Assembly: GCF_910592395.1 (NCBI RefSeq)
Contig: NC_088320.1
Location: 2,108,001-2,172,000, forward strand
Direction of reading: 5' to 3'
DNA length: 64,000 nucleotides
Origin: Lineus longissimus
Taxonomy: Eukaryota; Nemertea; Pilidiophora; Heteronemertea; Lineidae
Below, piece after piece: positions 23,986 through 35,157 of the stretch (positions within the stretch are counted from its first letter, which is position 1; the number at the start of each line of letters is the position of its first letter). The position numbers were made by a program, and so were the translations under genes. Under the pieces are notes generated by a model. That model had not been told where the DNA came from. It did not search any database and worked only from the letters and a program-made list of their open reading frames with translations.

Positions 23986-23991
23986 AATAAA
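23986..23991 (+). promoter_or_regulatory. Polyadenylation signal for the GPD1 isoform ending in exon 8
   Basis: AATAAA about 200 bases after the TAA stop at 23781. Confidence 0.55.
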
Positions 23992-25091
23992 TGTCAGCCC
24001 CTGTCCAGAACCCAAAAAATCGTCAGAGGGCTCCAAGGAAGAAATGTTTTTACTTGATTTGCAAATTGATAACTTTGAGCTACAACAACAAGCAAACATT
24101 GAAGAAATCGGTTGAGTGGATTTTGCACATCAGCCCAAAAGGAAGTTGACCTTTGCTTCTGTAAAAGCCTAGAACTTCTAAATCTTTTTAAACTGCAAGC
24201 TGTCAAGCGTTTGGTGAGCCAGAGGTGTGAACATTGCATTTGTGGGGCCAAGGAAAACACATAGCAAAATGTTGCCTGCTCACGTGTCTCAGATCAGCCA
24301 ATCAAATTCATGGATTCTTGCATGAGGTACAATATTCAAAACTGTGACGCATGTACTAAACACCACAGCTGTGTTGTCTTTTCTTTACACTTGGCTGCAT
24401 GTGACTTGACTTGACAATCGGCTGAAACAAACCTTGTTACCTTGATCCCCAACTTTCACACTCATGGTTTTTTTGCGGGATGCTGGTTCCTTATTGCATG
24501 TCATTTCTCCATGGGATTATATGCACTGACTCACTTGAATTTTCCATTCTGTTAATATATTTAATATACATTCCGAAAGAAATGATATGGTGATCGAAAA
24601 TGTTGTAAATTTGTTAATACATAGTTCGAAAAATAACACAGTCTCTTCTCATCCTTTTCTAATTTTCATCTCTTCATATTGCATGCTAGATTTAGTACTG
24701 TTGTAAGTCAGTCACCCAGGTCAAGCCATTTTCTGCCCAAATAACTGATATATAACTGGAATATAATCCCAATGCCCCCTGAGAAACTAAAGTTTAATTT
24801 GAGGTTTAAGTCGAGTGGGTGTCGTAATGGTGCGCAACTCCGGTATTGTCTGCATGTTCACATCCCAACTTTTGATCTCTATTGTCTTGTTGCCAAAACC
24901 TGTGCTTCAACTGTGATAAGTTTCAATACGGTATTTCATTTCTATGACAGAATATGTCTGCAGTTCTGATAACATCATGAAACACAAATGTCGTCACCGT
25001 AAACCAGAATATTCTGTCATGAAATCGATTCTTCACATATCTAACAGTTCTAGCTTTGCTTTGCATGATCGCATTATTCTCTTTGCTTCAG

Positions 25092-25137
25092 GAACCCAAC
25101 CGACAAAGCTAAGGTTTCAAGAGCAAGCAACCTTTGA
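25092..25137 (+). CDS. Candidate alternative terminal exon of GPD1 (tail ending SNL)
   Basis: A very good acceptor (cattattctctttgcttcag) opens an exon that, in the phase left by a donor at 23779/23780 (AT|GTAAAC, overlapping the normal ATG TAA end of exon 8), restores the final Met and continues NPTDKAKVSRASNL before a TGA. AATAAA follows at 25306-25311. The model needs a donor with only a moderate consensus match. Drosophila Gpdh makes C-terminal isoforms by alternative 3' splicing at the same place in the protein, one of them ending in QNL. Confidence 0.45.
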
Positions 25138-25305
25138 TTTGATAATACTTCCCAACGCTTCCTGCAATGAATGTAGTACGTTACATCTGAAACTCTTACC
25201 TTTCTTCGTCTCCAAAGCTTTTCTGCCAATCACACTGCATGGGAATGGATTTTCTGCACATTGCCTCTTTGCTGTTTGCTGCTATTGCTTCTTCAATTCC
25301 CTATG

Positions 25306-25311
25306 AATAAA
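25306..25311 (+). promoter_or_regulatory. Candidate polyadenylation signal for the SNL-tail GPD1 isoform
   Basis: AATAAA about 170 bases after the TGA at 25135-25137. Confidence 0.45.
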
Positions 25312-26061
25312 TCTCTGACATGTCTGACCTATCTGTGTATCTATTTTCCTCCTTTGTCCAGTCGTGTTATGTTTCTAGTGAACAACGGAACTGCCTTCCT
25401 TTACGCTTATGAGAAACTAACATACCCATAGTAACATTAGTGTTCATAGTGTGCAACCTGCCTTAATGGGAGGAAAAACTTCCCTCACCCTTGATACCTC
25501 ATGACTTTTAACCCTTTCCCACATATTATAATGATCTGTCTGCATTCCGCCATCAACAAAGTCCATATGTACAGTACTGGCCACATTTGGCATCCCTGCC
25601 AATTGGCACAGGACGTTCACAGCCCCTGCTGCCGTCTCGTATAGGCGGTGTGTGCCGACTGAGCCAAGTTCCCTTAGATCAGAGCAATGCACACACCAAC
25701 ACCCTTCCAAATGATTAAATTCCCCTATTCCCTACTAAATCCCGGGCTCAAAAAGGTAAGATATCTCAATTTCTACAGGAAAGAAATGTCTGTTATCTTC
25801 TTTCAATAGAGATGTGTGAATACATGTAATGTCAAATATCAATGGCCTGCTGTTGAAACACCACAACTAAGTTCATGTAAGGTCTTCCATGTATGTAGTA
25901 CAATTATACTAAATTGTAGTGTCTCAAAGCATTTCCAGACTAATCCAGAAATGATTCAGAAAGCAAAGACTGCATGTACTATGCAGCTGTTGGCCATTTC
26001 ATGCCAGTTATAGTACCGAGTGTCCCTTGGCTGAGTCTTATTGTTCCAACTTCCGTTTCAG

Positions 26062-26197
26062 TGACGTTGAACTTGATCAGATTGAAAGACGATTGTTTGG
26101 CTGGCAGAGGCAGTCCACGATCTGCCACGACTGGCAGGAGCCCCACCACCACCACCCATCTCCGCTGGACTCCGTCCCAGAAAAAAAGACTGATTAA
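26062..26197 (+). CDS. Candidate second alternative terminal exon of GPD1 (44-residue tail)
   Basis: Preceded by ttgttccaacttccgtttcag. Two frames are open. In the phase supplied by both GPD1 exon 7 and the 23779 donor it reads DVELDQIERRLFGWQRQSTI, a His run (PHHHHP) and ends KKTD with TAA at 26195. Joined to exon 8 it would extend the enzyme; joined to exon 7 it would replace the last 31 residues, which seems less likely. AATAAA motifs follow at 26492 and 26652. It could instead be the last exon of an unseen plus-strand gene. Confidence 0.4.
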
Positions 26198-26747
26198 TTA
26201 ATTGAACATAAACATTGAATGGGAGTTGGGAGTGACACGTTGTGATTGTTATGCTAGAGATTGATATGAATTGATTGTATAAAACTGACTCATTTCGTTA
26301 GAAATTGTTTGCTTCTGAAAACCCTTTCAAGAAAGGGACTCGTGAAGTTGTCAGTTCCTAACATGATCATGTATTTTCTGATTCTGTTGTCTCAGGCTGG
26401 CCATGTCTTTCAGGACATAGTCTATTGACAATTGTGATTTAAATATACTGTGAGAGAGGTACAGGTACGTGTGATTAACTGCAATTATGTAAATAAAAAG
26501 TAATAATCTAAATATTGTTTAAATGATCGAAATAAGTTGATTGATTATTGTTAAGTAATAGTGCTGAGAAAGAAAGGCTGTTGGTCTCGAGATGTTGTTG
26601 GATAGTTGAATGTGTTTCATGTTAATTCACTTACCATGTTTTAAAACTTGGAATAAAGACGGGAAGAAGAACAATCAGTATCTTACTTCTTTTTGTCGCA
26701 GAGAAAACACATTTCAGGACACCTCTGGCCAAGACCCAAATGACTAC

Positions 26748-27050
26748 TCAAATGGCGGCTAACAGGTCCTGGAAAGCACACGTTGTTCTGGGAGAAACCC
26801 CAGACACCCCATCATTCCCAGGATCACACCTGGGACTGCACCTCCCCCCTTCCCATATTTCTGTATCGGCCATAGAATCTCCTACGTTCATCCACTGACC
26901 AGCAAGCTTGTGGGCAGCCTTCTCGATGAACTTTGAAGGACTGATGATTCCTCTAGGCCTGTTGTGGTTGGCATCTATTGAAGATACTTGTCTCCCATTC
27001 AACTGGGCCATTGCCAAACGACGACTTGTCAAGTTTAGTCTTGCCGGTGT
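26748..27050 (-). CDS. Unrecognised exon-like ORF, minus strand
   Basis: One hundred open codons follow an acceptor (TTTCTGCTTTAG) in phase 0 and end at TGA. The product starts TPARLNLTSRRLAMAQLNG and includes SKFIEKAAHKLAGQWMNVG. I do not recognise it. It lies beyond the METAP1D polyadenylation signal, and the METAP1D exon before its last exon ends in phase 1, so a simple alternative METAP1D end does not fit. Could be a terminal exon of another transcript or chance. Confidence 0.2.
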   Translation of the reverse strand, partial: TPARLNLTSRRLAMAQLNGRQVSSIDANHNRPRGIISPSKFIEKAAHKLAGQWMNVGDSMADTEIWEGGRCSPRCDPGNDGVSGVSPRTTCAFQDLLAAI

Positions 27051-27244
27051 CTAAAGCAGAAAGCCATTCTAGCTAGTGGAAGGTATTTCCTTTGACCAAA
27101 GTGAGTCGACTCGGTGGAAGATACATGTACAGAGGCAATACCGCTGGAAGTTCAATAATGTCCAAACGTTGAACCCACATTGACTCGATTGTCTACATGA
27201 TAGAGAAAGCAAAACTTAATCAAGTTTAATTACTTAAGTAACGT

Positions 27245-27250
27245 TTTATT
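27245..27250 (-). promoter_or_regulatory. Candidate METAP1D polyadenylation signal
   Basis: AATAAA on the minus strand about 290 bases after the METAP1D stop codon. Confidence 0.5.
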
Positions 27251-27540
27251 CTGTAATCATATTGATTACTATCACAACCTTCTCACCTACAAGGCCTACC
27301 AAGCACACATAAGATGTCATTGTAGAAGGTTCCGCCTCGCAGGTTCTCGACACTAGATATTCAACTGTCTGACTGAGAAAAATATAGCATTTGCCTTTGA
27401 ACCTTCCCTCTATTTAAGAACTCGTGTAGGGCGAAGCCAGTATCTTCCCTCTATTCGGGATATTTTGCAGGGCAAAGCCAGTTATAGCCCTCAACAGCTT
27501 GAATAATTCCCGAGAACACTAGTATTGATAATCAACTCGA

Positions 27541-30257
27541 TCAGGTCAATACCTCGACTCCAGTTAATGTTATCAACACAGTATGTTCAAACTGTGCAGT
27601 CCGGCTGTCATCGACTGTCACAGCTGTCCAACCATCGTCCAAAATTTTGTACGTATCAGCACCTTCTGAAAGACATGGTTCTGAAATGGAAATGTAACCA
27701 TGTTAAATTTCCAAAGAAGTTGTGTATGTACAGGTTGTTACTAGTTCCAAAGTTGAATAGATCTGATATGATTAAGCAATGATATTGAGAAGACCAAAAT
27801 CCTATCACTACTACTTTCATTGCAGGATGCTGTTTTTAGTGTCCTCAATAGTGAGGCATCCACTAACGGATTCTTTTGTATTTGCGACCTACCTATAGTG
27901 AATGTCATTCCTGGTGCCATGACTTGTTTTTTCTCTGGGGTATATGCTGAAAAAAGGACACTGGCATGTTACAGGTTTGTCAACATTTAGAAAAGAAGAT
28001 TGCTTCCAAGAATTTGAAAGAGAAACTACAAATTTTGGGGACAGAAGTCTTAATCAGACAGGAACCAACCCCTGTGTGCTTTTATCTGTAAAGTTCTACG
28101 ATATTATAGAACAGAAACAGTGTTTTCCTAATGCAAACATGGGGAGCCTCATGGCCTAGTGGTTTACACTGCTGGCCACCACGCAATAGGGCCCGGGTTC
28201 GATCCCGGGGAGAACCCAGGATCGTATGTCTGGATGAACCGGCATGGCTTTCAAGGAACTAAAATTCCTGGCTCTTCACAGTCCTTCGAATGAGACTCAA
28301 AACCGAGGTTCCTTGTACCTGGTGTCTATGCCAGGGCAAGCTAAGACCACACCAAGTGAGAAACATGAGTAGCTTGCGTGGACTCTATCTCTCAAAGTCG
28401 GACCACTTCGCTCCGCATGCACACAGCACCATATGATCAATTACGTCCCGAAAGGAACCCGATCATTATAAGGATGAAGATGAAGATGAAGAAACATGTA
28501 TGTGAGTAGTAGTCACTTACCACAGTGAATGACATCAGGAGGTCCATGGAAGTAACTTCCTATTCCATGCCCACACAGATTTGGCATGACTGCAAACTTG
28601 TTACCACCTCTTAAAATCTTACTGGAATATAGATTAGGCCATGGGAATTATTAATCCTGTTTACCGTCCACCTCCCGCATGGGTTCTGAGCGAACATGAA
28701 ATATTTTCATTATTTTTTTTTAAATCTATTTATTTTACTGTTGCCACCATTTTTTTATTTAAATAATCTTTCCAGTGGTTCATCATTACCTTAAATGATT
28801 GAAAAACACAATAAAAACTTGGCAGGGTAGGCTCTTTATCATAATAATGACATTTTTTCAATGCCTCATGTTGATGACCGACCTGATTTCCATTTACTGG
28901 AACTTGCTGAATCGCGTGTTTTGACCAGTAAATCAGACTGTAAACCGATAATGAATAATGAAAAATGAAAAAAAGCCTCATCATCTTTTTAAATCACTCG
29001 GACGGTAAACAGGATTAATCATTCCTATGGCCTTAGAAGAGTTTGAGAATGATTTTCAAGAGCTGTATAAGAAACTGTTCCGGATCAAGAGTTGTCTGTC
29101 AATATGCTATTGCGAGGTGGTTTTGAATCCTGCTACGTTCTAGGGGACGCTTTACTTGAAGACATTTGGACTTAACAACTCTATATGATTTATCCGTGTA
29201 TTACCTTATTTCATTTCCAATCTCAGCAAAATCAACTCCTGGTCCACACAGTTTGATTGCCTCGTCCCTACAGTACTTCGTCAATCTAATCAGGTCCCGA
29301 CCTCTTTTGTCCACCTCACCAACAGTGTAGGTTTCAGAGCAGTCACCGTGGAAACCTCCAGTGTAAACCTGAATAACAAGGCCTTGTTCAGATCGATTCT
29401 TTCAGTGAAACATTGATTACACAAATAGCAATATTCCGACAACACCAACAAATTGATATTTATGGTTGATCCCCTTACACCCCACCAAACATACCTACCG
29501 TGACATCTATGTTAATGACATCCCCATCCTTCAGTGCCCTGTCGTCTGGAATGCCATGGACGGCCACATTGTTGACAGATGTACACACAGACTTTGGAAA
29601 TCCCTTGTATTGTAAAGGTGAGGGGTAACAGTTGTTGTTAGTACATGTCTGATGGACAATTTTATCTATTTCATCAGTTGTTATGCCAATCTAAAAGAAG
29701 AAACGAAACTAAATATGCCAATGTTGTACTAAGGTCAAAATGTACAGCTCAATTCGCTGTATTTCTCATCTCTAAGACTAAGGAAAGAAGACTGAAAATG
29801 TGTCTCTAAGTAGGTTGAAATGTATATCAATGATGACAAACCATAAAAGACTGTGGAGTCAAACAGAACCTACAATACAAGCGAGGACTATTTTGGCTAT
29901 CAGAACCTGAGGACGTTTGGCATGAAGCCCCTCTTCTTGACTGGTAAACTCTACCTTGAGATGAGATGCTGCAGTATTTAAAACAGTCCGTGCCATCCGA
30001 CAGGCATGTCGCATTCCTTCGACCTGCTCTTTACTCTTCACTTCAATCTCGGACAGGGTGGGGTATTTTTTCTCTGTCACATACGGAGGTCTTTGTATAT
30101 GCGACGGCACTGACAGCACTGGGGAGACCCGACCAGGATGTACCACACTGTAAGGAGTCTTATTCATGGTATCCAAAGATGTCCAAGAAAATATAAGTCT
30201 TTTCAAGTGTTTGTGAGGAAACCAAAGGGGGCCGGGTGAGCAGATGCGCTTTAACAT
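27541..30257 (-). CDS. METAP1D: Methionine aminopeptidase 1D, mitochondrial (6 exons, 317 aa)
   Basis: Metallopeptidase removing the initiator Met from mitochondrial proteins. Exons: 29955-30257, 29499-29690, 29205-29368, 28521-28621, 27893-27946, 27541-27680; sum 954 nt. N-terminus rich in Lys/Arg ([16 protein letters not shown]) as for a mitochondrial presequence. Metal ligands of the pita-bread fold are all visible: Asp in INIDVTVY, Asp in GFHGDCSE, His in [11 protein letters not shown], Glu in MTFTIEP and Glu in TAQFEHTV. Other family blocks: [20 protein letters not shown] and [13 protein letters not shown]. The frame stays open upstream to an ATG at 30377, so the start is uncertain; the upstream stretch contains a possible acceptor (CTCATTTCAG), which favours the inner Met. 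Intron 4 contains a tRNA-derived SINE. Confidence 0.94.
28139..28493 (+). mobile_element. tRNA-derived SINE
   Basis: Head with RNA polymerase III boxes: A box TGGCCTAGTGG at 28152-28162 and B box GGTTCGATCCC at 28196-28206, spaced as in a tRNA. A body of about 260 bases follows, ending in a GATGAA simple-repeat tail at 28471-28493. In METAP1D intron 4, antisense to the gene. The tRNA of origin and the SINE family cannot be named from sequence alone. Confidence 0.85.
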
Positions 30258-31607
30258 CTTGCAGCCTACTGAGCCCAGATGAGTCTTGAATCTTCCAGTT
30301 GCTGAAATGAGAAATTCATGTCTTGATTGCAAAGTAAGGGTCAATAAACACCAAACTTCAAACAAATTCGATTCCACATTTTTCGCAGAACGATTTTGAA
30401 GTTGTATGACAGAAGTACTCGTAAACCACTGCTGCCATCTATGGTCAATGGTTAAATCACACCCAGTTATGAACCCAGTTACCCGGTGTTCCCGATAGTG
30501 GCGCCACTGTCAAATCGTCAAGTATGTTGAGTCACACATCAGTGGCAGGATCTTTACCCCCATGATGCTGTGCTGTGCTTTGGTGGCAAGATGATTAAAT
30601 GAAAGTGCCCAGACTCAGCATCACCTCGTGGTGTAATAAAAATATGTGTTGCTGTGTATGGCTCATCAAACAAAAACAAAACATGCATCCCAGATGTCTT
30701 TGATGTGGCACACATAGGAGTATCAATCTACGTGTCCTTGATATACACAAGTGTCTTTGCTTTGGTCTGTCTTTATTTGCGGTAATAACCGCCCATACTA
30801 AAGCCCAGTTGTGGCTGCAGACATAGAAAAACGAATTATATACATGACACCTGTTTGAATATCAAATCATTTTTACACCTGTCGACCACAATACAGGGGA
30901 CTACTGAATCGAATTATATTTGCAGCAACACACATCCCTTTTTGAATCAAAATTATGTTGTTGAGGGGCACTATAAAATCGAAATTAAATGAATGCGGGC
31001 GCGTAATTGCCAGGGAAAGCCCGCTACTTGCTCCAATATAAATGGCTCTGCAAGTGGTATGTTCCCAGACCTGGTAAGTTCATGAACATCATTATGTCTG
31101 CTATCTACTGAACACTCCAATCTTCCAATCATCGTTGGTTCGTTACCCGTTACGATCACATCGGTTGTGACCTTTGGCACCTCACTTTATTTTTCCTCCT
31201 TCGTCGCGGCCATTGGTTCAAGTCACGTGACCTTCTTGAGAAAGTGTGTCAACCGTCTCAACCATCATGTTCATGTCTTCGGGTCACAATTTCTAACAAA
31301 ACATTTCATGCTCGATCAATGATAAGTATATGATGTGTACAATGTATACCAGGAAGTTATGACCGTTAACCATTGGCCGTAATTTCCAATGGTAGGCCTA
31401 CACATAGACCACTTGGATTCGCAGTGAGTGAGAAAGTGTTTGATGCAGTTGTTTACCAACCTGACAGTAAAGTCTGGTTGGACAATGCTGAGAGTTCAGA
31501 AGCTGGTCACGTGCTATATTTATCACCAGCTAATTAAAAGTCTGATTGACAAGTCTCGTCTCATTATCGCCCAGTTATGGAAACATAGACAGATTGTTCA
31601 TATCAGT
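30258..31607. other. Divergent region between METAP1D and the ADP-ribosyl cyclase
   Basis: Upstream region of two genes pointing apart. The METAP1D frame is open to 30377 and the cyclase frame is open upstream from 31428. Nothing else coding or repetitive is evident. Confidence 0.55.
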
Positions 31608-34335
31608 ATGACTCTACTGAGCCTGGTGGTCCTGGGACTGGTCGGCGGGTCTTTGGGAGGAGTGTCCCCCGAGAGCACTACTGCAAGCGGAACCCCGCGC
31701 AACTTGAGAGAAATCTTCATTGGAAGATGTATGTTCTACCAGGAGGTGGTCAACCCGGAAGCCTTTAGGAATGGGTAAGTCATAATATCATGTAGATCTG
31801 TAGAAATTCAGCGTAGATTTAGAGCCATTCTGAGATCAGGCTTTTTTTACTCCTCCATCATATCAAATTCGACAGATGGAGTATATTGGAAACAAGTGGT
31901 TCATGCCAGGGTGATTAGAGCTAGCCTTACAAAAGTAGATTGTCTGTTGCGGCTACCCAGTGGGAAGGGTGGCATCGCCGCGACGAACCGTTCTGCAACT
32001 CCTGGAGGAGGAATACCTACGCACAACGCCGATAGATCGGCATGCGGTAAAGAGGGTATGAGGGGAAAACAGGGCTGGGCATCTTCAAAGAGCCAAGACG
32101 ACTCATCTTGACCCTCAATGTATTGACATTGCTCAGCTTCCAGACAACGCGCAGAGGCTACGGAGGCATTACCGCTGGAATTTCAGTATGAGACGACTGA
32201 CCAACTGGAAAACGCGCCCTTGCTGTTCTAATTACAATTCGTCCATGTCAAATTGTATACTTTCAGAAAGGAGAAGAATTGCACGTCATTGTGGCTGAAG
32301 TTTTCGCAAGCATGGGTGGGAAAGGACCCGTGTCAAGTCCTTCCCAGCAGTTACGCTGCTTTTGTCAAAGAGGCATACCATGACTTACGCTCCGACAAAG
32401 TACGCCATGCACCTCTATACTCTGATGGTAGACGTGTGATTTTTCACCGTCAACTCAGTCTAAGAAAACACTCGCGGTGGGTCGGCCTCGTCCCTTACCA
32501 TAAGGAGATCCAAGAGGATGACGCAATGGACTGCCCCGGTAGTCTCTTCAAGATCGGGTAGTGAATTTATCAAAAAGACAGAAACGCCGTTACGGGGCAA
32601 TCTGCATTTTCTCCTGCATGTTGAAACACTTAAGGAAGGTTCTTTTTCATACATACATTCACTGGTTTCTTTTTTCGGAAGAACCTTTGAAAGACACTTG
32701 AGTAAAAAGTTCATGTCTATTCTAGACCCCTTATTTCAGATTTCTTTGAAAGAGATACCGACGTTCTTTTGTTTTTTTTCCTTTTAGGCGTGTCTGTGGA
32801 GTAACCTATACTCTTTCGTCACGGATTATGCCAAACGAGGAAAGAGAGTTTTTCACCTTGCTCTGACGTTGTCAGGTACGAACCCAATCTCGAAAGCAAG
32901 ACATCGATTTGTCCATTTTATGGTGTACTTCAGGATTGGATTCTTTAGGCCTGGGCCCGCTTTCCAAACGCAGTTTTTTCTTTCTATTATTCTCGCTGCG
33001 AGATATCAAGCTTAACAAGTTTGTGTTGTTTTCAAGGATACCTTGGCGACCAAATCGTTTGGTGCGGCTCTACCACTGGCGAAGGTATAAACTATGATAA
33101 CCGTTGTCCTGGCGAAAACACGACCACCTGTCCTCAGGAGGCGGTGAATTCTTTCTGGAGGGAGGTCTCCGTAAAGGTACACTTCCTTCAGTCATGTCCA
33201 GAGTAACTTGTCTTCCGCGCTTTACATCAAAAATATGGTTGTCATGAGTCAAGTCACTGTCATCAATCAGAGTGGAGGTTAGTAAAAACCGCGAAGTCGG
33301 CATTGGTCATCCTGAACCTCATGGTCTTTACCCCTTTATATGCAGCCAGGGTAATGCAAAAACCTCGGTGGTCTTTCGAATGGTGAACTACATGTCGGAT
33401 TTTTTTTGTTTTCAGTACGCAGCCAATCTAAACGGAACAGTCAAGGTTTTCTTGGACGGTAGCGGGCCACAGCCACCATACAACCCCAACAGGTAAAATC
33501 TGGTATTAGAATCGGTGTAACAGAAACGCATGCGAGAGAGGGCAAACACTGTGTGGTTGATCTCGATTCTGAATGTCGTCTCATCAAGGCTTACTTTTCT
33601 GCACTTCGATGTTCAGACGGCATGACTTAGCTTCCAAAACTGAAACAAAACGCCACAGCCACTCACCCTTGACTACAGATAGGCCTATTATTTACTTTCA
33701 GGGTTGTGTCAATAGTATTATATGCGGTGGACACTGTCATTACCTACAGCGTCTAGCCCTTTTAAAGGGACACCATAGGCAGAAGATGAGCATGCACATC
33801 GATGTTACGCGGGGCTACACACTTATTCCTGTTTCAGCATACTCGGTGCTGACGAAATCCCACAACTTGAGCCCCCGAGGGTGAAATTGGTCGACATCAT
33901 CGTCACCCATGCCATCGGGCAGAGTGCAAGGGAAACGTGTGAAAAAGGTTCATCCATAGATACGCTCAAGGCACAGCTGAACGCGAGGAAACTAGAGTGG
34001 ACTTGCCACGACAACCCTCCGTAGGTCTCTCAGCCTATCGTTTAATTGAATGTGTCCAATGTCTTATCAGAATAGCTTTAGAAACTAATAAATCTGGAGA
34101 TATTGAACCGATGGTAACCTGCAGCATGAGGCCGAAGAAGACCAGCCGTGCTCACCGATGTCTAAAAATTATGCTTATGTTTTTCAGGTCCGTTCAACAT
34201 TACTTCTGCATTGACCAACCGAATGACAAGAAATGCAAATTTGCTTCCAGCATCAACAGTTCTACGAGCTTATCAATGCCTTCTTCATATCAGGTCGTCA
34301 GTTTCATGGTGCTCGTACTCACCATTTTTGGCTGA
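31608..34335 (+). CDS. ADP-ribosyl cyclase (CD38/Aplysia type), probably GPI-anchored (7 exons, 311 aa)
   Basis: Family enzymes make cyclic ADP-ribose and NAADP, calcium-mobilising messengers, from NAD(P). Exons: 31608-31774, 32267-32399, 32788-32875, 33037-33176, 33416-33492, 33838-34020, 34188-34335; sum 936 nt. A signal peptide (MTLLSLVVLGLVGG) precedes NLREIFIGRC, NCTSLWLKF, ACLWSNL, GYLGDQIVWCG, SFWREV and GADEIPQL, which align block by block with the Aplysia enzyme. The catalytic Glu (ADEIP) and both active-site Trp (CLWS, VWCG) are kept. The region that reads TLEDT in Aplysia and CD38 is HLALT here. The C-terminus is a Ser-rich stretch followed by VVSFMVLVLTIFG and stop, as in a GPI signal (BST1-like). 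The frame is open upstream to an ATG at 31428, which would give a type II anchor. Confidence 0.9.
32098..32185 (+). repeat. Dispersed repeat, copy in cyclase intron 1
   Basis: Contains CATCTTGACCCTCAATGTAT and GACATTGCTCAGCTT, found reversed at about 35516-35556, and GAGGCATTACCGCTGGAA, related to motifs at about 27130-27151 and 50452-50476. Suggests one degraded interspersed family; ends not defined. Confidence 0.5.
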
Positions 34336-34366
34336 TGAAATAGGCATTTTGAGACTTTCTCAATCT

Positions 34367-34616
34367 CAATACTTGACTTGCCAAACTCAGCTCGACGCCG
34401 AACTGCAGCGCCACTCGCGGACAAAGATAGAACAACTCGACATTTTTTTCACCGGTTTTCTCGCTGCGCATGCGTACCAGCGGAAATCAACAAAAGATGA
34501 CCCTGGTACGCATGTGCAGCAAGAAAACCGGTGAAAAAAATGTTGAGTTGTTCTATCTTTGTCCGCGAGTGGCGCTGCAGTTCGGCGTCGAGCTGAGTTT
34601 GGCAAGTCAAGTATTG
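34367..34616. repeat. Large foldback (inverted repeat) in the cyclase 3' UTR
   Basis: Two arms of about 114 bp (34367-34480 and 34502-34616) are near-perfect reverse complements around a loop of about 21 bp. They start CAATACTTGACTTGCC and end GGCAAGTCAAGTATTG. Probably a foldback MITE. It begins 32 bp after the cyclase stop codon, so a transcript through it would form a long hairpin. Confidence 0.9.
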
Positions 34617-34861
34617 CAGGTCGCGGATAGGTTTTAAACTGAAACTGGTCTATCTGAAAGTTAGGTGTTACTGTAATGCCTATCCGCGAACTTATTTAGA
34701 GGTGTTATCGATGGATAAAGTCCCCGATCATCACCTTTTTGTTCATGAACTCGGCGCCGTGGATTCCTTTCTATTGAGAGGACGGAACGCCGTCTATTGG
34801 CGACGTCAAGAGTCAGCGAGGAAAAGAGGATGACAATTATCACGATCTTGTTTTTAATATC

Positions 34862-34867
34862 TTTATT
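34862..34867 (-). promoter_or_regulatory. Possible minus-strand polyadenylation signal
   Basis: AATAAA on the minus strand (TTCAATAAAGAT). It lies downstream of the exon-like segment at 35158-35375. Confidence 0.3.
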
Positions 34868-35157
34868 GAACAATAGATTATAAAGAGTAGAATTTACAAT
34901 AGGAGCCGCTTGTTGACAAAGTCAAGACACTTATTGGCCGTTACTTCATGCAGTTAGGTCCAATCAACTTAACGCCACGTTAAAAGACATCATCAACGGG
35001 CTAATGCAGTCTTGGATAATGAACGGACACCAATGATGAAATGTACAAACAACCACTGATTGTGAAACTTTCAATTTTACATTTCATATGTTTAGGACAA
35101 ATTCAAATGTTCAACTTGAACTGGTATCTCACTAATAGGTTTTACAAAAATATATTT

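Larger units (their letters stand above)
26198..27540. other. Convergent intergenic region between GPD1 and METAP1D 3' ends
   Basis: Carries plus-strand AATAAA motifs at 26492-26497 and 26652-26657, an unexplained minus-strand open exon-like segment (26748-27050), the dispersed repeat motif AGGCAATACCGCTGGAAGTT at about 27132-27151, and the minus-strand polyadenylation signal of METAP1D at 27245-27250. Confidence 0.6.
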
